From contig CM076261.1 in the NCBI GenBank assembly GCA_038380795.1, forward strand, positions 96,060,418 to 96,124,417: a stretch of DNA of 64,000 nt, in the 5' to 3' direction. Positions 32,207-44,758 of the stretch are shown piece after piece (the stretch's first letter is position 1; each line of letters starts with the position of its first letter). Both the position numbers and the translations under genes were made by a program. Source of the stretch: Pyrocephalus nanus. Taxonomy: Eukaryota > Chordata > Aves > Passeriformes > Tyrannidae. The notes below the pieces were generated by a model that was not told where the DNA came from, made no database searches, and worked only from the letters and a program-made list of their open reading frames with translations.

Positions 32207-33130
32207 TGTCCTGCCCTTGAGGCCGTGTCCATCTGCCCTTGGCGGCAGCTTTCAAGGGACAGTTGGTGTTTGGGAGCAGTTCCGTGGAATCTGCGTCTCC
32301 AGCAGGGCTGAATCAGCAGTGGAAGCCTTGGAGAATTTGGGTGTCAGCAGTGAGGTCACCCCATGTTCTCATGTGCTCTCATTTGTGGGTGTGTTGTGGA
32401 GCGTGGACCCTCTTCTTTTGTACAACTGGGTGTCAATAAATCCCTGGGCTGCTCCTAGGAATGCCAGGGGAGCTCCTTGATGTGCTGTGGAGGTCACTGT
32501 TGATTGGTTTGGGAAGGTCATCAATCCTCCAAGGGCTTCCTTATGGTGGAAAGAGGCCTCAGCCCCTCCTGTCCTGAAGGAAGCAAGAGGATGGATGTGG
32601 AACTGCAGAAGCTGGTCAGGGTGGCCTTGTTCCAGTGTTGTGTTCCATGTCATTTGTCACATTTACAGGACATTTACTCTGTGATGTGACCTGTATTTCC
32701 TGGCCTGATCAAGGAATGCAATGAACAAGGAACAAATTGGGCTAGCTCCCTTTGTTTCCAGGCTGGTCTGTGATGTCACTGCGCTGATTCCGCATTGAAG
32801 CCGTGAGGTTTCCTGCACATGACCCGTCAGTTTTAGTGTTGTGGTCCTGTGAGCCAAAAACCACAATTACCAGTGGAAGGTCAGTGAGCTCCTCCTTCCC
32901 CCTCTGTCATGGTGTGGGCATTCCTTTGTGGAATTCTGGGATTCCATGTTTAGATTTTAAGGCCATGTCCATCTGACCTTGGCAGCAGCTTTTCACTGTG
33001 AGTATTAGAGGCCAAAGGCTGGAGTTGATGGTGCCTGTCAGGGAGTGCTGGAGATGTGAACAAAGCTTTGGAGAGGTGGGTGTGATCAGTGAGGTCCCCC
33101 CGTGTCCCTCGTGTGCTGTGGTTTGGGGGG
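32207..33130. repeat. promoter-proximal modules (U2 type), spacer 8
   Basis: Two degenerate modules, close to those at 12000 and 60682. Confidence 0.55.
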
Positions 33131-33889
33131 TGTTGTGAGGAGGGGCCCCAAACCATCCCAGCCCTTTCAGGCTGCTCTGGGCTTTCCCATGTGCCTGGGC
33201 TGAGGTGTTGCCCCTTCCCTCACCTTCCATCCCTCTCCCCTTTGCTGCCACCTACCTAAGCCTGACACTAGACCTGACTGTTCCTGCTGACTGTGCTCTG
33301 GGGGGGTTTGGTTCCATCTCCCTTTTAAGGTTTTGATAGCTGTGTCCTTTTGGGCCCTGTCCTGGGCTGAGTGCCAGGGGGTGAGGTCCCTTGTCTGGGC
33401 ATCTTTTGTGTCTGCTGGGCAGGAAGAGGATTTAGGGGTGCCCAGGGTTGTTGGACACGAGCATTGCCTGATCCCAGAGCCTGCCCAAAAGGCCAGGCTG
33501 TGTCAGTGCCCAGTGTGGGGGGTGAGAAGTGTCTGCAGGGCTGGGCCCAGAGCCTTGGGGTGAGTGGCCCAAAGGGCAGATGGAACAAGTGTGCAGTGCT
33601 GTAGGCCAGGAGCTGCATCCCTTGGGCCAGCCCTGAAAACAGGAGTGGTCATGGCCATGGCCATGTCCTGGAGTTGAGCAAGGGCAGGGGCACAGTGCTG
33701 TTTGTGGGAGGGCTCAGCCCAGGCAGGAGGAATGTCTGGGAGTCAGTTGGATCAGTTGCTTTGTTATCAGAAAATGCTTGTGTGGTCCTGTGGAAGGATA
33801 AGCAGACACAGATGTGGCCATGGACATTGGTGGGAAAAGGGGCCAGAAGTCTCCAGGTCAGGACTGGGACAAGTGCTGTGATCAAGTAG
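33131..33889. other. spacer 8 sequence of unclear origin
   Basis: GC-rich DNA with no supported gene. It recurs at 61605-62364. Parts near 33590-33640 resemble the degenerate CR1-flanking segments in spacers 2 and 9, so it may be old CR1 sequence. Confidence 0.35.
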
Positions 33890-34420
33890 TTGGAGGAGAC
33901 TCTTTCTGTCTCCTCAGCACTGGTGGTGTCCCATGTGAGGTCTGTTGGAAGAGCTGGGCTCTCCAGTGGAAGAAGCTCATGGGACTTGGGAATCCAGAGC
34001 AGTGAATGGCCTCAAAGATCCTGAAGGGGCTGGAGCATCTTGGCTAGAGGAGAGGCTGAGAGAGCTGGGAGTGCCAGGAGACAAGGCTGGCCAGGGCAGT
34101 GTCATCAGTGTTGGTGAATCCCTGGTGGCAGGGAAGGAAGTGGAGGGAGCCCAGCTCTTGTCAGCAGAGCACACGGGCAGGACAAGGGGCCTTGGGCACA
34201 AGGGAAACAGATGGAGTTCTGTGATCAAGGATGACAAGGATTTTTCATGCGCTGCAGATGAGAGAGTGGAAGAGGAGGTGGAGTCTGTGTCCTGGCAGAT
34301 CTAACACTGAACTGGCCCTGGTCCTGGAAATCCTGCTCTTGCTGGTTTTGCTTGAGCAGGAGAGTTGAAGCACTTGAACTGCAGAGCTTCAGCCAAACCA
34401 GAAGATATTGGGACTCTGTT
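33890..34420 (+). mobile_element. CR1 LINE 3' fragment
   Basis: CR1 phrases in order: CCTCAGCACTGGTGGTGTC, TGGAGCATCTTGGCTAGAGG, AGGACAAGGGGCCTTGGGCA and TTTTGCTTGAGCAGGAGAG. The D1 flank of gene 9 follows (34445-34749). Confidence 0.7.
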
Positions 34421-34749
34421 TGCTGGGCAGGTGTGAGAGTGGTGGTGGGTGAGAGAGTTTGTGCAGTGTGTGCTGGCCCAGAGAGACTTTGGCAGAGGCT
34501 GTGCAGGAGAGCATTGTTGTGGGGAAGCCTTTGGTGCAGCAGGTGCTGGGTTTGTGCCCCGTTCTGGAAGGGCCCCAGCCTGTGCAGTGTGTGTGTTAGT
34601 GCTGGGGGGGTATTTGCTGACAAAGGGGTTGTGGCTCTTGCCCAACTCCCCAGGAGCCCGTTGATCCCCGGCATTGTGGTGGGTGAGGATCTAAGCCCAT
34701 GGGAAATAAAAAAGGGAAGGAGTCATCTGAATGTGTGCTGCAGGAGAAC

Positions 34750-34755
34750 TTTATT
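34750..34755 (-). promoter_or_regulatory. polyadenylation signal, keratin gene 9
   Basis: AATAAA on the minus strand. The preceding flank is nearly the same as that of gene 1. Confidence 0.85.
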
Positions 34756-34903
34756 GAGACAAAAGAGTGAAAAGACAGGAGACACAAGTAGAAGGGATCC
34801 ACTGTGAGGTGGAAGTAGAGCGATCATGTGATGAGGTCCATTTGTTGTATCAGATTTTTGCAGAGCCCTGAGCTGGTGGTGTGAGGGGTGTTGTGGAGGA
34901 CCC

Positions 34904-35239
34904 TCAGCAGGTGGAGCAGCCCCTGGTGCCGTAGCAGCCCAGGCCTCCCAGGCCGTAGCCAAAGGCCCGGGCAGAGCCGAGGCCGTAGCCAAAGGCCCCA
35001 AAGGCGCCGGAGATGGGCTGTCCCTGGGCATTGAGCTCCGTGCCCAGGGCAGCCCCTGCGGTGGATCCGACGGCGGAGCTCTGGGGGAAGGAGGTCATGA
35101 TGGGCCCTGGCAGGGTGACGCGCACGGGGGAGGGCTGGATGAGGACGGTGGAGTCCTGGCACTGGGTGACACAGGGCTGGTTGCAGCTGTTGGCCAGCGG
35201 GGTGGGTGCGCAGGGGCGGCAGAGGTCGTAGCAGGCCAT
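34904..35239 (-). CDS. feather-type corneous beta-protein, copy 9
   Basis: 111 residues, Arg40/Thr60/Phe80. Intron 35260-35503. Intact TATA; flanks D1 and U2. The gene 8-9 distance (3,504 bp) equals that of genes 15-16, reflecting a block duplication. Confidence 0.93.
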   Translation of the reverse strand: MACYDLCRPCAPTPLANSCNQPCVTQCQDSTVLIQPSPVRVTLPGPIMTSFPQSSAVGSTAGAALGTELNAQGQPISGAFGAFGYGLGSARAFGYGLGGLGCYGTRGCSTC

Positions 35240-35573
35240 GGGTGTGGTGTGGAGGGGCCCTGTGAGGGCAGGGAAGAGAAGAGAAGAGGTGAGAAGAGCA
35301 GAGCAGAGAGGGGGCTGAGGCAGCGCAGGGCCGTGGGGGTGCGAGGGGCGGTGTTGGCGGAGGGCGAGGCAGTGGGGAGGCTGCTGTGGGGCTGTGGGGA
35401 GGCGTGAGGGCTGCTGAGGCTGGGGCAGAGCGTGCTGGGAGAGAGGGGCCAGGGGGGCGGTGTGGCAGGAGCAGGAGGGGGTTGTCAGGGGCTGCAGGCT
35501 CACCTTGTTGGCGGCACAGAAGGCAGGAGAAGGCGTCAGGAGAAGCGTGGCAGGGAGAGAGGCGCTGGGCCGG

Positions 35574-35581
35574 CTTTTATG
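35574..35581 (-). promoter_or_regulatory. TATA box, keratin gene 9 (intact)
   Basis: CATAAAAG on the minus strand. Confidence 0.8.
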
Positions 35582-35705
35582 CTGCTCCCGCAGGGGCGGC
35601 ACAGCCTTGGCCCAGGCCCTTGGGGCATTTCTCAGGCAGCAGCTCTTGCCTGGCCCAGCCTGGCCAGTCCTGAGCTGGGCGTGTTTTCCTTCCCCAGCTC
35701 TGCAA

Positions 35706-36960
35706 TGGCCTGTCCTGCCCTTGAGGCCGTGTCCATCTGCCCTTGGTGGCAGCTTTCAAGGGACACTTGGTGTTTGGGAGCAGTTCCGTGGAATCTGCAT
35801 CTCCAGAGGGGCTGAATCAGCAGTGGAAGCCTTGGAGAATTTGGGTGTCAGCAGTGAGGTCACCCCATGTTCTCATGTGCTCTCATTTGTGGGTGTGTTG
35901 TGGAGCGTGGACGCTCTTCTTTTGTACAAATGGGTGTCAATAAATCCCTGTGGTGCACCCAGGAATGCCAGGGGAGCTCCTTGATGTGCTGTGGAGGTCA
36001 CTGTTGATTGGTTTGAAAGGTCATCAATCCTCCAAGGGCTTCCTTATGGTGGAAAGAGGCCTCAGCCCCTCCTGTCCTGAAGGAAGCAAGAGGATGGATG
36101 TGGAACTGCAGAAGCTGGTCAGGGTGGCCTTGTTCCAGTGTTGTATTCCATTTCTCACATTTACAGGACATTTACTCCGTGATGTGACCTGTATTTCCTG
36201 GACTGATCAAGGAATGCAATGAACAAGGAACAAATTGGGCTGGCTCCCTTTGTTTCCAGGCTGGTCTGTGATGTCACTGCGCTGATTCCGCATTGAAGCC
36301 GTGAGGTTTCCTGCACATGACCCGTCAGTTTTAGTGTTGTGGTCCTGTAAGCCAAAAACCCCAATTACCAGTGGAAGGTCAGTGAGCTCCTCCTTCCCCC
36401 TCTGTCATGGTGTGGGCATTCCTTTCTGGAATTGTGAGATTCCATGTCCTGCCCTTGAGGCCATGTCCATCTGACCTTGGTGGCAGCTTTGTAGTGCGAG
36501 TATTTGAGACCAAAGTGTTGAAAGGTTTTGTCAGGGAGGGCTGGAGATGTGAGCAAAGCTTTGGAGAGGTGGGGTGTGATCAGTGAGGTCCCCCCATGTC
36601 CCTCGTGTGCTGTGGTTTGGGGTGTGTTGTGAGGAGGGGCCCCAAACCATCCCAGCCCTGTCAGGCTGGGCTGTACCTTTTCAGCTGGACCAGACATGAG
36701 GAGCTGCCCCTTCCACTGCAGTCATTGCTGCCCTCCTTGGTTCCATCTCTGCCAGCCTGTCTCTATCCCTGGCCTTTGCCACTGGGATTGGGAAAGCAGT
36801 GCCTGTGATTCAGGGAGGCCTCCCGTGCTCCCCCCAGTCTCGTGTTGGTTCATCCGTAGCGCTGGTCTGAGCTGGGCCCAGCAAGGTCCCACTCTGGGCT
36901 GCCAGTGCTGGGCTGTGCTGGGACCCGTGGGAAGGGCAAGTGGGGAAGGGTGAGGAGAAC
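35706..36960. repeat. promoter-proximal modules (U2 type), spacer 9
   Basis: Two degenerate modules resembling 12000-13250 with scattered substitutions and small indels. Confidence 0.55.
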
Positions 36961-37099
36961 AAGCCCCGTGAGGAGCAGTGGCAGGGACTGGGGATGTTGG
37001 ATTTTCAGCAAGAGAGGGGTGATCCTGTTCTGCTCCAGATTGCACTGAACGGAGCTCGGGTTATGGGTCTGTCAGTGTTGCCTCCGTAGCACCAAGATG

Positions 37100-37345
37100 C
37101 AGGAGAAGAGGAAACAGAGCCAAGTTTGCCCTGTGCAGGCTGAGTTTGTGATTAGGGAAAATGCCTTCCCAGAAAGGGCTGTGCAGCCCTGGCACAGGCT
37201 GCCCAGGGCAGGGGTGGAGTCCCCATTGCTGGAGGGATGTAAGAGCCGTGGAGATGTGGCACTTGGGGTTTTGGGTTAGTGGTGGCCTTGGCAGTGCTGG
37301 AGCAGGTTGCACTCAATGATCTCTTCCATTTCTGTCCTTTGCAGC
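37100..37345 (+). mobile_element. CR1 LINE 3' end
   Basis: Contains CTGGCACAGGCTGCCCAGG, GGTGGAGTCCCCATTGCTGG and ATGTGGCACTTGGGGTTTTG, a typical CR1 3'UTR. Independent of the CR1 pieces at 13390. Confidence 0.8.
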
Positions 37346-37899
37346 CCAAAGGTTTGTGAGGTTTGCTGGTTCCCTGAGGAGCTGGGATGTCTTGCAGTAA
37401 GAGTTGGACTCGGTGTTAAGGCCCTTTTGCAGCTGAAGTGACTGCCTGGGTTTTGGAGGCAGCTGCTGCGAGGGAGCAGAGGGCAAATGGGAGCGGCAGC
37501 AGGGGAGGCTGAGCCAGGGCCTTTGGGGTCTGGAGCTGTGTCAGTGCTGAGGGGGGAGGCCTCTCCTCTTGCTGGATTCGCCCTGAGGAAATGGTGCTTG
37601 CCTGAGCTCTGTGTCCCATCTGTGCCAGGACTCCCCCTGGGGATGAGGAGGGAGCTGTGGCTGGTGTTGAACTCGAGCCTTTGTAAAGCCTTGGAGGGGC
37701 CTTCCCTTTCGGTGCTGCAAGAGTGCTGAGCAAGGAGGGGTTTGCTCAGAGTGCAGTGAGGGGACTGGGAGGGTGTGAGGGCCCCGAGGGCTGTGATGAG
37801 TGGCCCAAAGTCCAGATGGAGGCAAGTGTGCAGTGCTGTATCCCAGGAGTTGGATGTGTGGAGCCAAGTGTGTTCAACACCCTCACCCATGAGCTGGGA
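37346..37899. other. spacer 9 sequence without recognised features
   Basis: GC-rich, unique in the window. Short ORFs on both strands have no recognised domain. I see nothing I can support as a gene. Confidence 0.4.
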
Positions 37900-38485
37900 A
37901 GGGGGACGAGTGTCCCCTCAGAGCGTCAGCAGATGGGAACCCTCGTTTTTGAGAAGGTCAACAAGGAAGACAGAGGAGAACTCCAGTCTGGGCTGGGGCC
38001 AATTAGGCAGAAAAGAGCCCTGAAGAGAAGGACCTTTTGGTCCTGGTGGAGAACAAAGGGATCATTGATTTAGTGAATCAAGAAAGGTGCAGAGCCACAG
38101 AAATACTGAGAGAGGTGCAAGATTTTCCCTAAGTGGAGAGGGTGAGGGAGCTGGGAACGCTTAGGCAGGAGTCCAAAATGTACTCTGGGGATTCCTAGAC
38201 CTGAATGAATCCCTGAGGGCAGGAATGTAGGGAAGGGAGCCTGGCTCTTGTGAACCCTGCCCAGTAGTGGGACAGGGCCACGAGCTCAACAGAAACAGAT
38301 GGAATTCCATGGGCAAAGTAACAATGCTTTTCATGTACAAAGGTGTTCTCAAAGTGGAAGAGGTTGTGGGGTCTCTGTCATGAGGAATCTAAAACTGACC
38401 AGGCAATGGCCCTGGAAATCCTTGCTGGCCCTGTTTGAGCACGAGAGCTGAAGCACATGAACTGCAGAGCTCCTGCCAAACTGGA
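37900..38485 (+). mobile_element. degenerate CR1 LINE 3' fragment
   Basis: Contains TTGGTCCTGGTGGAGAACAA, GGGAGCCTGGCTCTTGTG and GCCCTGTTTGAGCACGAGAG in CR1 order. The D1 flank of gene 10 follows (38525-38832). Confidence 0.55.
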
Positions 38486-38832
38486 GGAGACTTGGACTTT
38501 GTTTGCTGGGCAGGTGGGAGAGTGGTGGTGGGGGAGAGAGTTTGTGCAGTGTGTGCTGGCCCAGAGAGACTTTGGCAGAGGCTGTGCAGGAGAGCATTGT
38601 TGTGGGGAAGCCTTTGGTGCAGCAGGTGCTGGGTTTGTGGCCCGTTCTGGAAGGGCCCCGGCCTGTGCAGTGTGTGTGTTAGTGCTGGGGGGGTATTTGC
38701 TGACAAAGGGGTTGTGGCTCTTGCCCAACTCCCCAGGAGCCCGTTGATCCCCGGCATTGTGGTGGGTGAGGATCTGAGCCCATGGGAAATAAAAAAGGCA
38801 AGGAGTCATCTGAATGTGTGCTGCAGGAGAAC

Positions 38833-38838
38833 TTTATT
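38833..38838 (-). promoter_or_regulatory. polyadenylation signal, keratin gene 10
   Basis: AATAAA on the minus strand, about 152 bp past the stop codon. Confidence 0.85.
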
Positions 38839-38984
38839 GAGACAAAAGAGAGAAAAATCGGGGAAAAAAGTAGAAGGGATTCAGTGTGAGGTGCAAGTAG
38901 ATCGATCATGTGTTGAGGTCCATTTGTTGTATCAGATTTTGCAGAGCCCGGAGCTGGTGGTGTGAGGGGGGTTGTGGAGGACCC

Positions 38985-39320
38985 TCAGCAGGTGGAGCAG
39001 CCCCTGGTGCCGTAGCAGCCCAGGCCTCCCAGGCCGTAGCCAAAGGCCCGGGCAGAGCCGAGGCCGTAGCCAAAGGCCCCAAAGGCGCCGGAGATGGGCT
39101 GTCCCTGGGCATTGAGCTCCGTGCCCAGGGCAGCCCCTGCGGTGGATCCGACGGCGGAGCTCTGGGGGAAGGAGGTCATGATGGGCCCTGGCAGGGTGAC
39201 GCGCACGGGGGAGGGCTGGATGAGGACGGTGGAGTCCTGGCACTGGGTGACACAGGGCTGGTTGCAGCTGTTGGCCAGCGGGGTGGGTGCGCAGGGGCGG
39301 CAGAGGTCGTAGCAGGCCAT
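38985..39320 (-). CDS. feather-type corneous beta-protein, copy 10
   Basis: 111 residues, Arg40/Thr60/Phe80. Intron 39341-39584. Intact TATA; flanks D1 and U1. Together with gene 11 it forms the counterpart of genes 1-2 (same 3,976-bp spacing), yet its protein partner differs: gene 11 is Arg40 whereas gene 2 is Leu40. Confidence 0.93.
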   Translation of the reverse strand: MACYDLCRPCAPTPLANSCNQPCVTQCQDSTVLIQPSPVRVTLPGPIMTSFPQSSAVGSTAGAALGTELNAQGQPISGAFGAFGYGLGSARAFGYGLGGLGCYGTRGCSTC

Positions 39321-39654
39321 GGGTGTGGTGTGGAGGGGCCCTGTGAGGGCAGGGAAGAGAAGAGAAGAGGTGAGAAGAGCAGAGCAGAGAGGGGGCTGAG
39401 GCAGCGCAGGGCCGTGGGGGTGCGAGGGGCGGTGTTGGCGGAGGGCGAGGCAGTGGGGAGGCTGCTGTGGGGCTGTGGGGAGGCGTGAGGGCTGCTGAGG
39501 CTGGGGCAGAGCGTGCTGGGAGAGAGGGGCCAGGGGGGCGGTGTGGCAGGAGCAGGAGGGGGTTGTCAGGGGCTGCAGGCTCACCTTGTTGGCGGCACAG
39601 AAGGCAGGAGAAGGCGTCAGGAGAAGCGTGGCAGGGAGAGAGGCGCTGGGCCGG

Positions 39655-39662
39655 CTTTTATG
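39655..39662 (-). promoter_or_regulatory. TATA box, keratin gene 10 (intact)
   Basis: CATAAAAG on the minus strand. Confidence 0.8.
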
Positions 39663-39781
39663 CTGCTCCCGCAGGGGCGGCACAGCCTTGGCCCAGGCCC
39701 TTGGGGCATTTCTCAGGCAGCAGCTCTTGCCTGGCCCAGCCTGGCCAGTCCTGAGCTGGGCGTGTTTTCCTTCCCCAGCTC

Positions 39782-40480
39782 TGCAATGGCCTGTCCTGCC
39801 CTTGAGGCCGTGTCCATCTGCCCTTGGCGGCAGCTTTTGAGATTCAGTTGTATCTGGCAGGATTTGCATGGCAAGTGCATTTCTGGGAGGTTTGTAGACA
39901 TGAGCAAAGCTTTGGTGGCAGAGGTGTCATCAGTGACGTGACCTCATGCCACTCGTGTGCTGTGGTTTGTGGCTCTGTTGTGCAGTGAACGCTCTGCTGT
40001 GCTCCTGGATGTCCATCAGTCGTTGTGCTGCACCTAGGAATGCTGAGGGAGCTGCTTTTTGTTCTTGGAAGGTCCCTCTGCAATAGCCTGGAAAGGTCCT
40101 GGTGCCTGGGAGCACTTCCTGATGGCTGAAGGAAAGCTCATTCCCCTCCTGTCTTGAACAGGATCCAGAGGGATGATGTGGAAAGCTTGAGGTCTATCAG
40201 GCTGAGCTCCTTCCCACTGTTCCATTCCATTTGGGTCTTCCAAAGTTGACCAAGAGCAGATTCTGTCATTGAAACCGTGTTTCTTCAGCTCAGGAAGAAT
40301 GCAGTGCACAAAGAGCACACACAGGCTGGATAATCTTGTTTCCCAGGCTGGTCTATGACCTTAATTTACATATTCAGCCTTTGTGTCATAAGGTTTTGTA
40401 GCTTTTAACCTGTAAATTTTGATATGCTGTAGCTCTGAGCCAAAGCCAGTAATTGCCATTAGAAGGTCAATGTGCTCCTC
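39782..40480. repeat. promoter-proximal module U1, spacer 10
   Basis: Counterpart of 1200-1900 at offset 38,582, with a 2-bp deletion near 39985. Confidence 0.55.
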
Positions 40481-40486
40481 TTGACT

Positions 40487-41572
40487 CCTCTGCAATGGTG
40501 GGGGTGTTCCTGTGTGACCCAGGGAAGCAGGAAAGCCTCAGCAGTGCAGCTGCTGCTCCAGGATGTGGTTCAGGAGCTGTTTTGGGTGAGCTGATGTTGT
40601 GAACCTTCCAGGTTGGAGCTTTGGTCTTCCACCATTTCCATCCATTCCTGTGTTCTGCCAACCCTGCCAGGGGAAAAGAGGAGCCTTCAGGAGAGGGCAA
40701 TTTGCAGGTGAGAGTGGCTGCATGATGGCCTTTGGCTCTTGCTGGCCACTTGTGCTGCTGGCAGAGCAAGGATCAAAATGTGGGAGAGAAGTGGGGCTGC
40801 CAGGGAGCCCTGGGGCCAGCGCTGGGGATGGGTCAGCAGGCAGATGGAGCCCCAGTCACTGTCCCCCTTGGAGCTCTGGCATCCCCCAGTTCTTCACCCA
40901 GGGCTGCCTGTGCTGCTGATCCCCAGCTGGACAATTGTGCTGTCCAGGAGTGTCCAGTGAGGGACAGGATCATCAACCTGACTGAAGTGCCAAGGAATTG
41001 TGTTCCTCACATTCCCTTCATCTGTGAGTGGAGGGGCAGAAACACAGGAGGATATGAAATCAGCCAGGAGAGACTTTCCCTGAGTGACCCCACCCTGGCT
41101 GTGCCTGATGGCCTCATTGTCCTTCCAGTGCCTTCCAGTCCCACCCTGTGGGATCTTCTCCATCATTGCTCTGGGTCCTCAGAGCAGCCTGGCAGGTGTG
41201 CAGTTCCTGCCTCCTCCCTGAGTGCCTGTGATAACTGGGGCTGAGTTGGGTGATTGCAGTGTCCCCAAAGGCCTGTGGTGACTGCCAGCAGGTGCCGAAA
41301 TGCAGGCGAGCTGAGTGTGCTGAGGGTTGTCCCCCAGGGCAGCAGAGCTGTTGGGGAGGAAGAGGAGGGGAGGCAGGAAGGGGATCTGTGGCTGGGCCTT
41401 GCTGGGGCTGCAGGGCCTGGCAGGCAAGAGGCAGCTGGGCCAGGGCAGGGCTGGGCTGGGGGTGCCAGGGAGTCAGGGGGTGTCAGGGCTCCCCCCAGAG
41501 AGGGGGGTTGTGTCCCTGCATGTGCAATAGTGCAGGGGAAAGGTGGGCTGAGCCCTGCAGTGCTGAGGGAGG
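40487..41572. repeat. unrecognised 1.1-kb segment, copy 3 of 4
   Basis: Counterpart of 1905-2988. Confidence 0.45.
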
Positions 41573-42150
41573 GACCTGATTTTCCAGCCCTGCCCAGAGA
41601 GGAATCTGATGGAATTATGGAAGGGAAATGCCCAGTCCTTTCTCTTCAGAGGACTCTTTGCTGTGGCAGCAGTGTCTGGGGAGCAATCAGATAGAAAGCA
41701 ACCCAGCAGAGGGACCTTGTGGTGATGGTGGAGAACCAAAGGATCCTGGAGTGAGTGACTCCAGACCAGGGTAGGGCCACGGGGATTGTGAAGGGGTGCA
41801 GGACTTTTTCATAAGTGGAGAGGGTGAGAGAGTTGGGAACACTTGGGCAGGAGTCAAAAACGTGCTCTGGGTCATGTGAGGTGTGTATGAATGTGTGATG
41901 GCAGGAATGAAGGAATGAAGGGAAGGGAACCTGGCTCTTGAGAGTCCTGCACAGTAGCTGGAGAGGTGGATGTGAGCACAAGTGAAAACAAATGCAATTC
42001 CATGGGCAAAGAAGAAGTTTGAGGGTGTTCATAGTGTGGAAGACGTGGTGGAGTCTCCCTCCTGAGAGAGCTAAAACTGAACTGCCCATAGTGCTGGAAA
42101 TGCGCTCTCTGGCTCTGCTTGTGAAGAGGAGTCGAAGCACTTCATCTTCA
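41573..42150 (+). mobile_element. degenerate CR1 LINE 3' fragment
   Basis: Counterpart of 2990-3565, with a 3-bp insertion near 42012. The D3 flank of gene 11 follows (42215-42516). Confidence 0.5.
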
Positions 42151-42516
42151 GTGTTCTTGCCAATCTAATTAATCTTGTATCTCTGTTTTCTGGAGGGTTT
42201 GAGAATCCTTCTGGGTGAGAGAGTTTGTGCAGTGTGTGCTGGCCCAGAGAGACTTTGGCAGAGGCTGTGCAGGAGAGCATTGTTGTGGGGAAGCCTTTGG
42301 TGTAGCCGGTGAAGGGTTTGTGCTGTATTTTGGAAGGCCCCCCCCCGTGCCAGTGTGTGTGCCAGTGGTGGTGGCAAATGTGTTAAGAAAGGTCTTGTGG
42401 CCCTTTTCCACCCACTCTGATGGCCTGTTGAGCCTTGGTGTTGTGCTGCTTCAGATTGTGAGAGCATGGGATGAAACAATTAATAGGAGACATCAGAGGC
42501 TGTGATGCAGAAGAAG

Positions 42517-42522
42517 TTTATT
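42517..42522 (-). promoter_or_regulatory. polyadenylation signal, keratin gene 11
   Basis: AATAAA on the minus strand; long D3-type 3'UTR of about 444 bp. Confidence 0.85.
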
Positions 42523-42960
42523 GAGACAAAAGAGAGAAAAGGAACAAGCAGCCAGGGGAAGGGATCTGCTCTGAGGTCCCAGGAGGGCGACCATCAGCCA
42601 AATCCTTCCCTGGCAGGAGGTTTCTGCAGAGCCCCCAGGTCTTCCTGCTGCCCTTGTTGGGAGCAGCCCAGCGGAGGTGGCTGATGGTGTGTGTGTTGTG
42701 AGAAGGTGTTTGCAGCAGAGGGGACTGGGCAGAGCCCAAGGGGCGCTGGAGAGAAGGAAGGGGGAGAAGAGGAGGAGGGAGCTGGGCCATGTTGGCAGCA
42801 GCGAGGGCTGGCCCCTTCCCTGCTTCCTTGGTGGGAACCCTGAGAGCAGGAGCTGGAAGTGCTGAGGCCCTGGGAGAGCCTTGGGCTGGAGATGAATCCC
42901 TGTTGGAGGTGGAGGATTGCAGGTGGTGGGTGGTTGGTGTTGGGGCAGTTGTTTGGGGGC

Positions 42961-43296
42961 TCAGCAGGTGGAGCAGCCCCTGGTGCCGTAGCAGCCCAGG
43001 CCTCCCAGGCCGTAGCCAAAGGCCCGGGCAGAGCCGAGGCCGTAGCCAAAGGCCCCAAAGGCGCCGGAGATGGGCTGTCCCTGGGCATTGAGCTCCGTGC
43101 CCAGGGCAGCCCCTGCGGCGGATCCGACGGCGGAGCTCTGGGGGAAGGAGGTCATGATGGGCCCTGGCAGGGTGACGCGCACGGGGGAGGGCTGGATGAG
43201 GACGGTGGAGTCCTGGCACTGGGTGACACAGGGCTGGTTGCAGCTGTTGGCCAGCGGGGTGGGTGCGCAGGGGCGGCAGAGGTCGTAGCAGGCCAT
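42961..43296 (-). CDS. feather-type corneous beta-protein, copy 11
   Basis: 111 residues, Arg40/Ala60/Phe80. Intron 43317-43560. Intact TATA. It sits at the join of two block duplications: its 3' side matches gene 2 and its 5' spacer matches that of gene 6. Confidence 0.93.
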   Translation of the reverse strand: MACYDLCRPCAPTPLANSCNQPCVTQCQDSTVLIQPSPVRVTLPGPIMTSFPQSSAVGSAAGAALGTELNAQGQPISGAFGAFGYGLGSARAFGYGLGGLGCYGTRGCSTC

Positions 43297-43630
43297 GGGT
43301 GTGGTGTGGAGGGGCCCTGTGAGGGCAGGGAAGAGAAGAGAAGAGGTGAGAAGAGCAGAGCAGAGAGGGGGCTGAGGCAGCGCAGGGCCGTGGGGGTGCG
43401 AGGGGCGGTGTTGGCGGAGGGCGAGGCAGTGGGGAGGCTGCTGTGGGGCTGTGGGGAGGCGTGAGGGCTGCTGAGGCTGGGGCAGAGCGTGCTGGGAGAG
43501 AGGGGCCAGGGGGGCGGTGTGGCAGGAGCAGGAGGGGGTTGTCAGGGGCTGCAGGCTCACCTTGTTGGCGGCACAGAAGGCAGGAGAAGGCGTCAGGAGA
43601 AGCGTGGCAGGGAGAGAGGCGCTGGGCCGG

Positions 43631-43638
43631 CTTTTATG
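43631..43638 (-). promoter_or_regulatory. TATA box, keratin gene 11 (intact)
   Basis: CATAAAAG on the minus strand, although its spacer twin, gene 6, has the variant. Confidence 0.8.
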
Positions 43639-43761
43639 CTGCTCCCGCAGGGGCGGCACAGCCTTGGCCCAGGCCCTTGGGGCATTTCTCAGGCAGCAGC
43701 TCTTGCCTGGCCCAGCCTGGCCAGTCCTGAGCTGGGCGTGTTTTCCTTCCCCAGCTCTGCA

Positions 43762-44272
43762 ATGGCCTGTCCTGCCCTTGAGGCCGTGTCCATCTGCCCT
43801 TGGCGGCAGCTTTTGAGATTCAGTTGTATCTGGCAGGATTTGCATGGCAAGTGCATTTCTGGGAGGTTTGTAGACATGAGCAAAGCTTTGGTGGCAGAGG
43901 TGTCATCAGTGAGGTGACCTCATGCCACTCGTGTGCTGTGGTTTGTGGCTCTGTTGTGCAGAGTGAACCCTCTGCTGTGCTCCTGGATGTCCATCAGTCG
44001 TTGTGCTGCACCCAGGATTGCTGAGAAGAAATAACCAAAGCCTGGGACAATTGGGGTGTCCTCAGTGAGTTCATTCCTTGGCACTGCTGTAGCTTTGTTG
44101 GTGGGTGTGTTGTGAGGAGGGGCCCCAAACCATCCCAGCCCTGTCAGGCTGCTCTGGGCTGGGCAGTTTTGCCGGGTGGGAGGGGCTGCCCCTTCCATCC
44201 TGTTCAGTGCCCCCCACCACCTGCCAGCTCCCTGGGCCTGTCTTTCTCCCTGGCCTTTCTTTGTGCTGTGCT
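43762..44272. repeat. promoter-proximal module U1 (short), spacer 11
   Basis: Counterpart of 23270-23780 at offset 20,492. Confidence 0.5.
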
Positions 44273-44311
44273 CTGGCTTCCACATCCAGGGGGTCCCAAG
44301 GGTTCTCTTGT

Positions 44312-44718
44312 GGTCCCAAAGACAGGACGGGTGGAAATGGCCTCAAGTGGCTGAAACCCTGACAGGACATGGTCCTGCCCAGCCTGGTTGAGCTGTCCCT
44401 GCTGGGGCAGGTTGGGTTGAACTCTGGGATCTGCTCCACTGCCAGGTGGGAACAGGATCAAGGGGAATGTTTTCCAGCTGAGAGAGGGTGGGGTTAGATG
44501 GGACTGTGGGAGGAAATTCTTGGCTGGGAGGGTGGGGAGGCCCTGGCTCAGGTCACCCAGAGAAGCTGTGGCTGCCCCTGGATCCCTGGAAGTGTCCTAG
44601 GCCAGGTTGGACGGGGCTTGGAGCAACCTGGGCTAGTGGAAGGTGTCCCTGCCCATGGCTGAGGTTGGAACTGGCTGATCTTTAAGGTCCCTTCCCACAC
44701 AACCATTCTGTGATGATT
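44312..44718 (+). mobile_element. CR1 LINE 3' end
   Basis: Counterpart of 23820-24226. Confidence 0.85.
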
Positions 44719-44758
44719 TTATGGTGTCCTTGCAGAGGTTCCTGGAGCTCCAGTGTTT